Shown: positions 24,261 to 35,609 of the stretch, piece by piece
Position numbering within the stretch: position 1 is the first letter of the stretch
Layout of the letters: each line of letters begins with the position of its first letter
Assembly (NCBI GenBank): GCA_963931865.1
Contig: OZ007511.1
Coordinates: 1,975,836 to 2,039,835, forward strand
Direction: 5' to 3'
DNA: 64,000 nt
Source of the DNA: Axinella damicornis
Lineage: Eukaryota > Porifera > Demospongiae > Axinellida > Axinellidae
Program-made: the position numbers and the translations under genes
Notes under the pieces: model-generated
What the model was told of the DNA's origin: nothing
Databases searched by the model: none
What the model saw: only the letters and a program-made list of their open reading frames with translations

Positions 24261-25717
24261 ACATTCGTATGATCAGAAGATTCCAGTTATGAAGTCATTG
24301 AGGAGCTCCAACACATGGTGTGGTTTATTAAATCCAACCTGAAGGAAGTAGTTTTAACATTGATGAGTTCCAGTATTGCTAGAGGCATATGCACTTGATC
24401 AACTTGGCTCTGCTTACACTATGTGCTCCTCCAGCAACAAGCACGTATGTCAGGTTACTGTACTCAACTGTGGACCCTGCAACCTGGCCATCAAATCCTG
24501 TGGAGTGGAGAGTTTTTGTTACCCATGCATATCTGCCAGGGGGAAAGTAACCATTAGTAGAATAAAGTCTTACCAATCCATGGCCTAAAGGGTCTTACAA
24601 CAGTGAGGTTAAGAGACTTGATCCATCGTTGAGTTCCTGAAACAAGAGTGGGTAACAAAACTCAGTCTTCACTTTGTGACAAGAGGTATTATAACATCGT
24701 TCTAAAACAACAAACAATTGCAGAAGGAAGGCAGGGTAGCTCGAGGCACATACCAACATGTGTGACACTTGGATCTGCTTCTCCATTCACAACCAATATC
24801 TTCAGGTTTTCTGCAAAGAGTCTCTGGTATACAGGGAGCATGGAGTCATAAAAAGTCACCTCAAGACTGTAGTTCACTCCCTTTGGCTCAAAGGGAACAG
24901 ATTCTGGCCATCTGCAATCATTCCAGGGCCTAAACAAAAACAATCATTGGCTGGGTATATTTCTGCTGCACAAACTGCAATGAAATGACCAAACTAGGTA
25001 ATAGACTTCATTAACCCTTTTGACTGGTAGTTTATACCCCCGGTAGCCATTACACCTCTCAATTAACCTGTCAAATTGCATAATGCACACTATAGCGTGC
25101 ATTATCGCACACTTTACAAAGATCAACAGTAGCTAATTGTTTCATTTCAGGGAAGTGTTTATAAATAGTTTAGTTTTTGTACAATATGGGGCTTGTTAGT
25201 GCACTTGGGCAATATAGTGGCTAATGGTCTTGAGTGGATAGCGCTCTTGCCTTCGGATTGTGCATTATCCCGCCATAAACCGTTACTATATTGCCCTCGT
25301 GCACCTATATAATGCCTTACATGACTCTTGTGGACTTGTTAAATCCATAAACATTTCAAGTGCAGTGTAGTGGCATATCTTCGGCAGGGCTTAGCATAAC
25401 CTCGTACTCAGGCCCCACCCCGCCTGGCCTGGGGACAAGGCTAGGCTTAACACTGTACAGGATGTACCTGACATTCAAAATGCTTGCCCTGCCAGTAGTA
25501 TAGGAAAATGGCATCAGTCTTGAGGTCCCAGGCAAGAGCTGCCGACGTAGCTAGTAGTTAACCAGCCACCTGGAGTCATAGCTGAGTCACACCTCCCTGA
25601 GAGGAACACTGGCTATAGGTATGGCAGCAAGTTGTTGAATTCTTACTATTTTATCCCAAGATTGTTCCGAAAACCAATCTCAGAAGGTGTAAAATTCAAA
25701 ACATGCATCCCCCAGTC

Positions 25718-25763
25718 TAGCCTCGTTCCCAGGCCCGCTGTCTCGGGCCTGGGAACGAGGCTA
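25718..25763. mobile_element. Short TAGCCTCG-type MITE, 46 bp, perfect palindromic ends
   Basis: Starts TAGCCTCGTTCCCAGGCCCG and ends in its exact complement. CCCCCAGTC flanks both sides. It is a clean example of the 9-bp-duplication family. Confidence 0.9.
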
Positions 25764-26439
25764 CCCCCAGTCCACCTGAAGATTGCATCCCACGCGTGCC
25801 TTAGGCCCTGCAAACTTCCCTAGCCTCGATATGCCATGGCACTGTTCAAGTGTTAACCTAAAATTCCTAAAAAGAGCGCATGATGACATCATTGTCATTA
25901 CGGGGTGTATATCCAGGTAAATACTTTCAACAGAAAGCACCAAGGTTGTTTATTGATTAAAGGGCATTTCAGTGTTCAGCCATTTGCTCCTTATTTGTTT
26001 CTCAACTCTTAACACTGAACTGTGTGGTTGTAAAGTTCTTTACAACAGTCCGGCTTCATGCACCTGCATGAAGGTTAGTGTATCCAACTCACGGATTTGT
26101 AGAATCCTCAGCGTGTAAAGCTTGTATCACGTCTGCACGACGTAGGTAACTGAAGGAGAGTCAAATCAGACATAGTCAGGCCAGTGCACCAAAACTATGT
26201 AGACCAAATTCAACCGGCAATTGAACTTGCGTACTTTGTTAAATGAACTTCAAGAATACAAGGGTCCTGGAATTCATCTGTCAGAGGTCTCCTGATGAAT
26301 GGATGGATGAAATTGTTTAGCTACTATGACAGTTTATTATCCGAAGCAACATGCAGTCTTCTGCAAAGAAACAAAAAAAATCCTCCAAAGAGAATGTGCA
26401 TAATTATGAAAATGTTCATGTCAAGCTAAGTGGCAACGG

Positions 26440-28420
26440 TACGTACATATATACTATCACAGAGTTGGTAGACTCTGTATGTAGGGATACGACGTATACA
26501 TACACGCAATATGTGCTAATACAAAAAAATCTCACCAAATCGAAATGGCACACTTATAAGGCTTTATAACTGCATACCGTTCATCTTCGAGTGTTTTCAT
26601 GACCAACAAGACTCCTCGCGTCACGAAAAACCGTCGCGAAAGTACCACACCAGGTACTCGCAAAACGGGCAAATTGCTTTTCTTCAAGTTCTTCTACTTT
26701 TTCTTTCAGACGGGCTAGCTCAACGTCGACTCAATCTCTCATGATGGTTTTTGCACGAAACAGCAGCATTTCACACCGAGTAGTGCACCTGGCCATCGCT
26801 TTTTCGCAACCTCCAAGTTTTCACCAGGCGGCTGCAGCTGCCCACTCAATAGCTATGGCTTCTTTAGTCACGCCATTTTTTCGTTTGTTCGCATGCGCGA
26901 TCATATCACTTAGCAACGAACGTAATTATTACTCAAGATCGCTGAATTAGAAGTATCTTGCGCCGTTGTAAATTCTAAACTCTGGTTACTCTGCGTATAA
27001 TTACCCCGTGCGCATGCGCAGCAGGGGGTAGAGTGATTGGTTTGTCTGTCAGTCTGTCCATAGATGTAGAGCGGTTTGAGCAGTGAAGGCCTTGTTGAAG
27101 GCTTATTTCAGGATAGAAGTGTCAGAATTCAGACAATACTAGCATCTACGTAACTCACAGACCAGAGATCTACTCGAGAGGCCGAGAAAAGCTGCGTGAA
27201 AGTCGTGCTTCTAATTTATACAACTTGACCACACCCTATTTCTAACATTACTGCCACAACTTACGGTATCTCATTCTGCATATGCATGCTGATAATACGG
27301 TGGCCTAGCTAGCTCATCGTGCATGCTGTATGAATAGGCCTAAGCTTATAGCTGTCAAGTCAAAGTTGCGCACGGGGTACGTGCTCTGCTGAGCACCTCT
27401 AGTTATGTATGTTACTACCTACTGTGTTCTGTGAGAGGGCTGACTCACCAGACATGATGCCTATCTAAAGACTCAACAATATACAAATCTTGCTACTTCT
27501 GGTACAGCTAATAATATTATGGTCTTCAGAGTTCAGACAGGGATTACTGCCTTAGTATCCATCCAGAAAAGGGTTGACTTGGGTCTGATTCTTCAGCCAA
27601 TGTGAATACTGGAGTCAATATTGTCCATATACCAAAGCAAGGGCTCCTACTACTTGTGAGGACACCGACTTCTGCTCTGTGATGGCAAATTGCATGCACT
27701 GCTGCTGAAAAAAAAGACATAATAACAGTCCTGGTATAGAGAAAATTGTGCCGCGTAATGTAATGTAATCTAAATAATTAATAAACGTTTGACTATTTCC
27801 GAATGGCCTACAAAGATTCTGACTACACCGTCGTGATCGCTATGATGCAGTGACACAAAATCAAAATAATTGTGCTGAAACTCACTTTGGTGGTAGAGAT
27901 ATGAACGCTTTTGTCTCGCTGTTGGCCGCCATTGCTCGAGCGCTCTCTTCGACTTCTGGTGGCAGTACCGTTCTTAGGAAAGGCACACGAAGATTCTGAC
28001 CACACGGCCGTGATCGCTGTCGTTCACTGACGCTTACATGCGTGCTGGCTAAGTTGTGAGTGCTGTAATAGTGTCTTGTCTTCCTTTTGGTCGCCATTGC
28101 TCGCGATCGACTGAGCGTGGTTGCCACGTGGCAATTGGACCGAACTGTCACACTTAGCTTGTGCTATAGTTTAACCGCGGCTACCAGGAGTGCTGTTGCC
28201 CCTCGAACAAGTAATAAAAAACATATCTTTTTTCATTATACACGTATATGGAAAAAGATCTCTGTAGGGGGGTTGTGTACTTCACTGTTTTGTGCGATCA
28301 TCCCTGCCTTGTTTCCTTACTTTTTGCCGTTCTGGTATCCCTATACATCCTGTTACATTTTCAAATGTTTTTTATTACTAAGTCTTGTATTCATATGGAT
28401 TTGTACTGCTAGTTTGATGG
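26440..28420. repeat. Composite of dispersed repeat families in copy C intron
   Basis: Blocks here recur at 40480-41050 and 58990-59540: GTAGACTCT..GTAGGGATAC, a segment near 26800-26880 whose complement reads ATAGCTATTGAGTGGGCAGC, and TTTGCCGTTCTGGTATCCCT. The 27800-28110 part carries, on the minus strand, a mini-exon starting ATGGCGGCCAACAGC with a splice donor; it is shared with 44570-44640 and 63050-63110. These look like remnants of a larger, unidentified mobile element. I could not define its ends. Confidence 0.5.
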
Positions 28421-30589
28421 GCGATTGCTGAAGAAAAGCTGTTAGATTTACTAGCAAAGGGTCTTGCTACAAATATGGTGAAACAAGCATATCACTCGAC
28501 AACTTTCGCCACCAAAAAGAAGGCCATAAACTGGAAAGAGAACAGCACTGGCCTTCAGCATTTGACTTTAGTAATTGGTGGGCAGAGCTACCTATAGCTA
28601 TGCAATTATGTTACAGTTAGATACCAATAGCCGTACCTCCATGCAGTCAGAATTCAGACACTATACACTTGAACACCAGCTGCAGCTGGTCTTCAAAATC
28701 GTGACCATATAGAACTGACTTACCTAGGAATCCAAAAAGTTGGATCAAGGTCAGATTCATCAACACAAGTGCCACGGGGAGGATTAAAGACTCTAATAGG
28801 CCCAATTTCTGCATAGGCCTGTCCGATGTGACTGGCGCATTCTGGTGTCTGGACTGCGTTAGGTCGAACTGAGGAGAACAAAAAATACATAACCTCAAAC
28901 AACACATTTAGGTCCGAGGATTTCCGAAAAAACATTGTTTGCCATCTAACTAACAGACTGCACTAATAGGTCAGGATTTCCATGCCATGAAAGGGAGCTT
29001 TACACTTATCTCAGTGAATTCAGGTTACACTCATAGGTTTGTGAGGATCAAAACTACGTAAACAGTTCACAATGTATACCTGATTAGAGTCACATTCAAT
29101 GATGCTAAATCTCTCATTGCTGATCAAGTCAATCATGCAAGGGTTAATTTCTTCGTAACTGGTTTACACATTAAGATAAACAGCTTCTACTTAGGCATGA
29201 ATAGGATGAGAATATTCGTCACCCATTACGAAAATTTGAGCAGCAAGGGTTACTTAGCTAGAAAGCCAGTTGAAGTAAAGATTCAAATTCAGTGTGCTTT
29301 CACTGCCAAGCATTCTTCTATAGTTATGTGTTCATAGCTAAGTATTGGTCTGAGTACGTTTTCTAGCACCCACCCCTGTTCAGCAGCATTCTATAATGTC
29401 CCCAAAAATGGATGCTTGATACATGTATTTACTCTATGGTAACTAAACTTTGGAAATTCAAACTCCAATGGCAAGCACTAACTGATACAGGTATGTCTTG
29501 CTTACCGAGATATGGTCCCAAGAATGTGAAATCACAGTCATCTAGTATGTTGTTGTAAGTTGATTCACTGATTAAACCATTGTAGAGCCTGCAAACAGAA
29601 CAATAGTTTGAGCTGGTACAGTCTATGCAGTCTATAGCTGAGAAACAGTCAACATAATCATTTGATGATGATCCAGCTGTACACTTGATACACAACATAT
29701 TCAATGTGAGCTTTGATGTGAATTAGACTTTTTCTGTCACAAGATGTATTGTAAAATTTTCTTGTGCTATTAATTCCATGTTGCCTTTTTCCCTTTGTAC
29801 TTTTTGTTGTTTATGTAGTGCAATAACTATGTATCATACCAATAGTCCAAGCTTCCACGGGAATCATCTGGAGAATGCGTGATTGGACTTAAAGCCAAGA
29901 ATCCCTGGAGATTAATTGGACGTGGTGGAGCTTGTTTGTTGTACTCCACAATGGCTTCAGTGAGGTAGGGTACATAGTGGCCACCATAGGACTGAGAAGG
30001 GAAACATGATATTATGGTATACCTCGCAAGAAAATTACTGGGGAACCTAGAAAATAGACCAATAATATCCACCCACCTACCATCCTTTTGCATGCCGTAC
30101 TGGAGCCATTTGAGCGCTCATATTGTTTATTTTATGACATACCGATCCAGTAACCCAGAATGCAGTGTTGGCAAACTCCGGGTAGAGGTCAAAGAACTTG
30201 ATGAGAAACTGCAGACTGAAAAGAAAAGGATGGAGATTCACACATGAAAATCATTCACTTGTGAGTTTGCTTACTTGTGACTGGTAGTTGTCTGATCGTT
30301 GTGAACAAAATCAAGTGGTAGTTCAAAATACGAGAAACCAACTCCACTGCAGGGGATTACAATTGGTGGTGGATAGGCTGCATGAATATAAATCAGATGA
30401 CATTGTTAACAGACAATGAACTACAACATGTAAGTAGGCAATTAAAATGCTAACATTGGAGACTCAACCACGAGTATGTTTGCCACTTTGTTCCAAGAGT
30501 ACGGGTTCCTAGCCAGGCTGAGATCGCTGCGTGGAAAAACTGAGAAAAGGCTTATAGAATCATGTCTGTAGACTAAAAGTTACACATTA

Positions 30590-31025
30590 AGGTTACAGGA
30601 CACTCGTGCACGCGGCGTGTGAAATGTATTGGAATGTATACTCAAGCTCGCTAACCAAAAATCTCGAGTACGAAGAGCGTGAGCAACTTGATTCTGGCGG
30701 TGGAGATGCGCTGTCACAAGGCGCAGGGCATGACGGAAGCTTTTTCGATAGTATAATCCCTGGCAAATTTATCTGCTGTCTCGCTCGAGAAAAGCGGTAA
30801 ATACGGCTTTTTGGTGAACTGAACTGCTCGTTTTTGCACGGCTATACAGCGTATCGGTAAAAGCTTCCGTCATGCCCTGCACCCTTAATTGTGACAGCGC
30901 ACCTCCACCGCCAGAATCAAGTTGCTCACGCTCTTCGTACTCGAGATTTTTGGTTAGCGAGCTTAAGTATACATTTCCCTATACATTTCACACGCCGCGC
31001 GCACGAGTATCCCGTAAGCTTAAGC
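30590..31025. mobile_element. Foldback element with about 170-bp arms
   Basis: The left arm (GGCGTGTGAAATGTATTGG, AAGCTCGCTAACCAAAAATC, CATGACGGAAGCTTTT) is repeated inverted on the right. The same arm sequence occurs in the 54-kb foldback. It lies in a copy C intron with no coding potential beyond arm-driven frames. Confidence 0.8.
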
Positions 31026-31386
31026 AGCCATCCAACTGCACATTAAAGCACATGTGCACAAAAAATAATTGCCACATGGTTTTGAAATATTCACTTGTGC
31101 TCTTTGCAGTATAAACCACTCAGAGCACTTGCTGTGCTATGTTCTTCAACTGAATTCTCGGACCAAAATGTCAACAGTTTACTGCCTGGTTTTCTACATT
31201 GTTGCTGCTGGCAGACTTGGTTCCTGAACTACGTGGCACTTGACAGATTTTGCTATGTGCCACTTTACACCACTTTTGGCAGACAGTGCTTCTGAAAAGT
31301 CCTGTTGTGGTTGGGTGTATCCATGCCCAGTGTATTAGCTTACGCACCAATCGAATAAATATTTCAAGAAGTTTGAAACAGACGTT

Positions 31387-31626
31387 TTGGCCATGACTAC
31401 AGCCGTCCCCATGAACTCTGCACTCGCAGAACATGCCATGGACACTGGACATGAAACCAAATGGTCAGATGCCACTGTCACTGATGCCAACCCCCGCCTC
31501 CATCAGTGTTGCAACCTGGAGAGCAGGCATATCTGCGAACAACCCCTCCCTCTGAACACGGAGAGAGACACACTGCCACCAGTCTATGACCAGCTGAACA
31601 TCCTCACTGCACCATCAACAGGCTGA
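31387..31626 (+). pseudogene. Penelope-like element C-terminal (GIY-YIG region) fragment
   Basis: The frame reads SALAEHAMDTGHETKWSDA, then NLESRHI, PLNTERDTLPPVYDQLN. From memory this is the conserved tail of Penelope-like element proteins after the GIY-YIG nuclease (AEHA..TGH..W, LES..I, LN...G.LP..Y..L). Reverse transcriptase and the nuclease core are missing, so it cannot be active. Confidence 0.7.
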
Positions 31627-31754
31627 GGCATCCCCCATTCCTTAGTTTAATTGATTTTTAACGTTTTGTAACACCTGCATGTTTTTTCCCGTCCTTTTGC
31701 CGCCTTTACCCCACCCCTTTCCGTTGGTGTATTTAGACTTGTGTTGTCCGCTTG

Positions 31755-31815
31755 GTTTTGTATATTCACTGATGAAGGCTACTGTATAGTGGCCGAAATG
31801 TCTGTTTCAAACTTC
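31755..31815 (+). ncRNA. Candidate hammerhead ribozyme motif
   Basis: CTGATGA (31769-31775) is followed by a potential 6-bp stem II (GGCTAC/GTGGCC, loop TGTATA) and GAAA (31795-31798), with TGTC after it. These are the conserved core blocks of a hammerhead, at the place where Penelope-like elements carry one. Stems I and III are not convincingly formed, so it may be degenerate. Confidence 0.4.
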
Positions 31816-32065
31816 TTGAAATATTTATTCGGTTGGTGCGCGAGCTAATACACTGGGCACAGACAGTGCTGAACTATTTTCTACTATGCAGATGAATGAG
31901 CTATCATACTTACAAGGTCCAAATTGAATAAGCATGTTAGTCACTCCAGAGCAGCCTGGTCCTCCTGCCAACCTGAGGAAAGTGCAGCTGTACTGACCCA
32001 CTCAAAAATTACTGACAGGTCTGTGCTAACTCCACCTACAGCAGTGTACCTGATAAGCCTTGTAT

Positions 32066-32110
32066 TAGTCTCGTTCCCAGACCCTCAATACGAGTCTGGG
32101 TACAAGACTA
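32066..32110. mobile_element. Short TAGTCTCG-type MITE, orthologous to the one at 17078
   Basis: Same ends, same GCCTTGTAT flanks and same intron position as the copy B element. Both copies descend from one insertion. Confidence 0.85.
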
Positions 32111-32494
32111 GCCTTGTATTTGTCCATAGCTGGCTGTCACCAGGGAATAAGGCTCATAACCACATCAATAGTGGTATACTTCTGTTGACATGCGCTGAAG
32201 AGGGCCCTCATGCACAAACAAGAGAATTCGAATTGGACATTTCTTCTTCTGGTATACTCACTCGATCACAGAAATCTCAGAGTTCCGGGGGGTTTATATT
32301 ACGTGTTATACACATAATAGCATGAGCACAGCATGATAACCTTATAGGACATCCCAGAATGCAGTGTGACAAACTCATGTTGCAGGTACTGGATGTGTGA
32401 GGTGAACAGCCCACTGTTCATGCCCAGGTTTGGGGTAGCAATATATCAAATCCTATTCTGCTAGTTTAATTCCATTCTTATTTTCTATCACTGT

Positions 32495-32985
32495 GGAAAC
32501 TACATTGTTGAAGTAACAATACATTTGTCATCCCATGACTTGCCTGCAGTTGTAAGTTGTGAGTAGCAATTGCACATGCAATGGTAATGATCAGCGGATG
32601 CATCCCATGACATCGACTATATATGACCTGCAACTGAGCTAGTTATAGTGGCTAAACCAACAATCACGTTTTGCAGTGGCACATTCCACAGTGAAGGGGG
32701 CACTGAGATGCAATTAAGCCTGGTTAAAATAACCCTTCACTGTGACTGTTTACAGTACATGCATGTAAAAGGGAAGGGTTGTGAGGCTCTGGGTCACCAC
32801 CATGACTGCATATCTCAGTGCCCCCTCCACATGCACTGTGGAATGTGTTTGTTTGGTCACCTCAGTTGCAGCTCATATAGTCATGGAATGCATCAGCTGA
32901 TCATGTGTCATTGCGGTACTCACAACTCACAACTGCAAGCAAGTCATGGGATGACAAATGTATTGTTACTTCAACAATGCACAGT
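32495..32985. mobile_element. Foldback element in copy C intron
   Basis: The left arm CATTGTTGAAGTAACAATAC, then ATTTGTCATCCCATGACTTG, is repeated inverted at the right end. Inner arms (GGGGGCACTGAGATGCA and its complement) pair as well. No coding sequence is seen. Confidence 0.75.
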
Positions 32986-33774
32986 GATATATAGTTGCCA
33001 GTTCCAGTTGCATGTGTTATAGTTAGTGAGATTAAGTTTCCCTCCTCCTCACCAAACTCTTCCTTCTATGTAATTATAAATGCTGTTTGTTGTTGTTGTC
33101 ATTTAGCAATTGTTGCTGCATTCCTAACCATTTGTTAATTCATTCAGCAAGCTGTATGCAGTCTTACAACAATCAATAACCTCACCATATAATAAGTGGG
33201 GCATCTTCTGGGTTTTCCACATCAGCAGTTACAAACCTACAAGGTGAAATTGTATTGGTGCTTAGTGCTGAAATACATAGCATCACCATCAGTTAAAAGC
33301 CGGTCTTACATTTCACGTTTCGAGAGGAGAGTTTATTTCTGTGCAAAGTTATACCAGTCACAATAACCTGACACCACATCCTATTCTCGGCCATGCAGTT
33401 CCTTTGCCCAGTCATTGTTGTTGTCACTGTGTTGAACAACCCTTCCTTGGGCCATTCATGACGGTATGAGTCACAACAGCCTATATACATCATATCCTCT
33501 TTCTCAGCCATGCACGTTCCTTTACCCATTGCTATTGCATCGTCTTCTAGCTGGATGAGGTGTAGTTTGTGAGCTTGTACCTACTGTTGGAGTTGCAGAG
33601 CAACAGCGTTTGCGAAATCCAAGGAGTTGCCAAGTCATCTTCAATTGAAAGTGTGACTTCTTCATGCATGAGGCTGCTCTTCTTAATTGCTTTCATCATG
33701 CATGTATATAACACCTGTGGCTTACTAATCAATGACTTTTGTCCTAACACATGGGCAGTATACTAGCTACCTTA

Positions 33775-34185
33775 ATTGCCGAGCGGGAAGCGAGGCAACT
33801 AATCGTGCAGTGTGGAGGTCGAATCTGAACTAGTGCGACTATAAAACTATATTTGTCTGTAATGCATTGTGGCCCCGCACGTAAATTAAGCGTTGGACCC
33901 CTGCGTGATCTCACCTTTTTGTCACTGGATGAGTATGAGTCGGTTTCTGACAGGAGACGACGATTGACAAGGCAAAGAGTGCAGCGACATCGAGGGAGAA
34001 CTGATGAGGCGAGGAGGGAGACTGCCAGAGCGGCTGACCGCAAGAGACTTTGCAGGCAGAATGAAGTTGACGTTCGCCGTTCACAGAGACTCGCTAGCTA
34101 TCACTCGTGGTTATGTTCTGCAACTGCCAATTGTATCAAAGCTTCCCGCGAGGCACCTCTGCGTGGTCAACCATGTATGCACTAG
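33775..34185 (+). other. Insertion with Arg-rich STPR-like coding fragment
   Basis: This segment is absent from the same intron of copy B. The plus frame shows RRRRLTRQRVQRHRG and ARRETARAADRKRLCRQNEV, resembling the Arg-rich repeats near the start of Helitron-type helicase proteins. Its left edge (TTGCCGAGCG..GCGAGGCAAC) is matched inverted at about 62715-62752. Assignment to a Helitron is only a suggestion. Confidence 0.35.
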
Positions 34186-34812
34186 TTAAGTGGTACGTAA
34201 TTACACTTACCAGTAAAAGCTTTTTGTCATGTAGGTTTCATTGACAGTGATGAAACCAGAGTACATGTCAAAGTTGACACTACCCCTAACCCCAGGAAGA
34301 CATCTGATCTTATGTTCTGCACCTGCAACAGAATAAAAGGACATTGAGCAACTTGGATATAACATACACATCCACACTTGCACAGAATGGTGAAACAAGT
34401 GCTGGAGTACAAATGTTAGACAAGACTTTGCTTCTTCAGTAATCCCAGAGCGATATAATGCATTTCTATAATCTCTCTGTATATGTCACAATGCACAACT
34501 TAGCTAGCTAAGTGACTTGCTCAATGCTGCTATTTGAAATTGGTCTGCAATTTGTATTCATTTTACCCTGTGCACGTGCAATCGGTTGCCTTGAGGTCAC
34601 TCTTATCTGCAGGTAACTAATATGTATTTGCAGCATGTGACGTCATGATTTAATTGGAGCGAGCTATGACTATGAGCAGCCAGGGAAAACAGGGCTAGCT
34701 GTATACTACAAATTGGTGGATGCAATCCATGAGGTGAGAGCTAGTAAGATCATTCTGAAGTGAGTTTGCCCTACCAGTTGCACTACCCTAGCTATAGGGT
34801 GCAGTTGCCCAT

Positions 34813-35193
34813 GGGCGTAGCTAGCATTGAGGCAGAGGAGACAGTTGCCTCCTCGCTTTCTGAATAATGATGCACTGTCCAGAGTCCTAGATCGATCCTC
34901 GCATGCGCACACACCGCGTACGATGTGCGTTCGATCTGATGACAGAGACAGGCTGACCATGAGCTGGCATACTCTTAACGTGGATAAAGTGCTGCAAGTC
35001 TGGGACAATCAGGGCACCGGCGTATTAGCATTTCGAGAGCAACTGTTTGCGTGCACTGCGGAAGTAATCATGCAGAAGTAATAGATTAATTAGTTAATTA
35101 GCTCTTGAATAATTATGAAAAATTTCACCACACGCAAAGCGCGCAGATAACTCTATGCCTCCTCGGTATCAAAATCCTACCTACGCCCCTGTT
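34813..35193. mobile_element. GGGCGTAG-ended non-autonomous element
   Basis: The left end GGGCGTAGCTAGCATTGAGG and right end (complement) GGGGCGTAGGTAGGATTTTG form imperfect inverted repeats, both adjoining GAGGAGGC-type sequence. TTGCC flanks both sides, and copy B lacks the element at the same place (about 20950). No complete protein is visible. Confidence 0.65.
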
Positions 35194-35609
35194 GCCAATT
35201 GAAGTTGAATAGATTCCAATACTCTGATAGTTCTAGTATGTAATGCCCAATCATGCAACAATAGTGACCGGTAGCTAGTTATATAATTATACTGTCCGTC
35301 GGTCTGCCATACAATCACTCAGTTTAGGGGTGATAATAATACTGTAGACTGAATTACCGATTCTGAATCCTGTTCTCATTACAGCCCTTTCTCCAGTGAC
35401 AGCACGTCCTACTACTCGTAAAACATAGTTCCCAGAATCGAGATTTGGATACATGATACTCAGTGAAGAACCTATTAAGTGAATAAATAGCAAAATTAAA
35501 CTGCTGAAAGTTTTGAACCATAATGTACTCACAGTTCTGTGCAGTAGAGAATTCCCGACCGACTCGACGGAGATGGCAAGTAAGCGACTGTGTAGGCTTA
35601 CTGACATTC

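Larger units (their letters stand above)
31328..31858 (+). mobile_element. Penelope-like retroelement 3' fragment with inverted ends
   Basis: The ends share AATAAATATTTCAAGAAGTT followed by TGAAACAGAC, in inverted orientation. Inside is the C-terminal part of a Penelope-like (GIY-YIG) protein, then a noncoding stretch carrying a hammerhead-like motif. Penelope-like elements typically have such partial inverted terminal copies and hammerhead ribozymes. It is heavily 5'-truncated. Confidence 0.65.
24273..35609 (-). pseudogene. Serine carboxypeptidase-like (S10) copy C, premature stops and damaged 5' part
   Basis: Close paralogue of copy B. Exons in gene order: 35533-35609 (Ig-like first half, truncated), 35358-35471 (Ig-like second half), 34211-34322, 33186-33236, 31910-31972, 30455-30526, 30275-30346, 30143-30215, 29840-29991, 29506-29588, 28724-28868, 26235-26360, 26093-26149, 24754-24929, 24574-24636, 24418-24497, 24273-24338. 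Catalytic motifs are kept (LAGGPGCSG, GSSYGGHYVP, NGEADPSV, GGAHN). The exon at 26235-26360 matches copy B in phase but holds two adjacent TAG codons (26321-26326). Without another acceptor, this removes the Asp and His. The first Ig-like exon is cut at 35609 by LINE sequence. I found no signal-peptide exon. It is either a pseudogene or the 3' part of a joined transcript starting at 55059. Confidence 0.75.

Noticed and set aside
28087..28431. 114-aa plus-strand frame with hydrophobic C-terminal part
   Set aside because: It lies in dispersed repeat sequence also present at 41.0 and 58.9 kb, with no conserved frame among copies.
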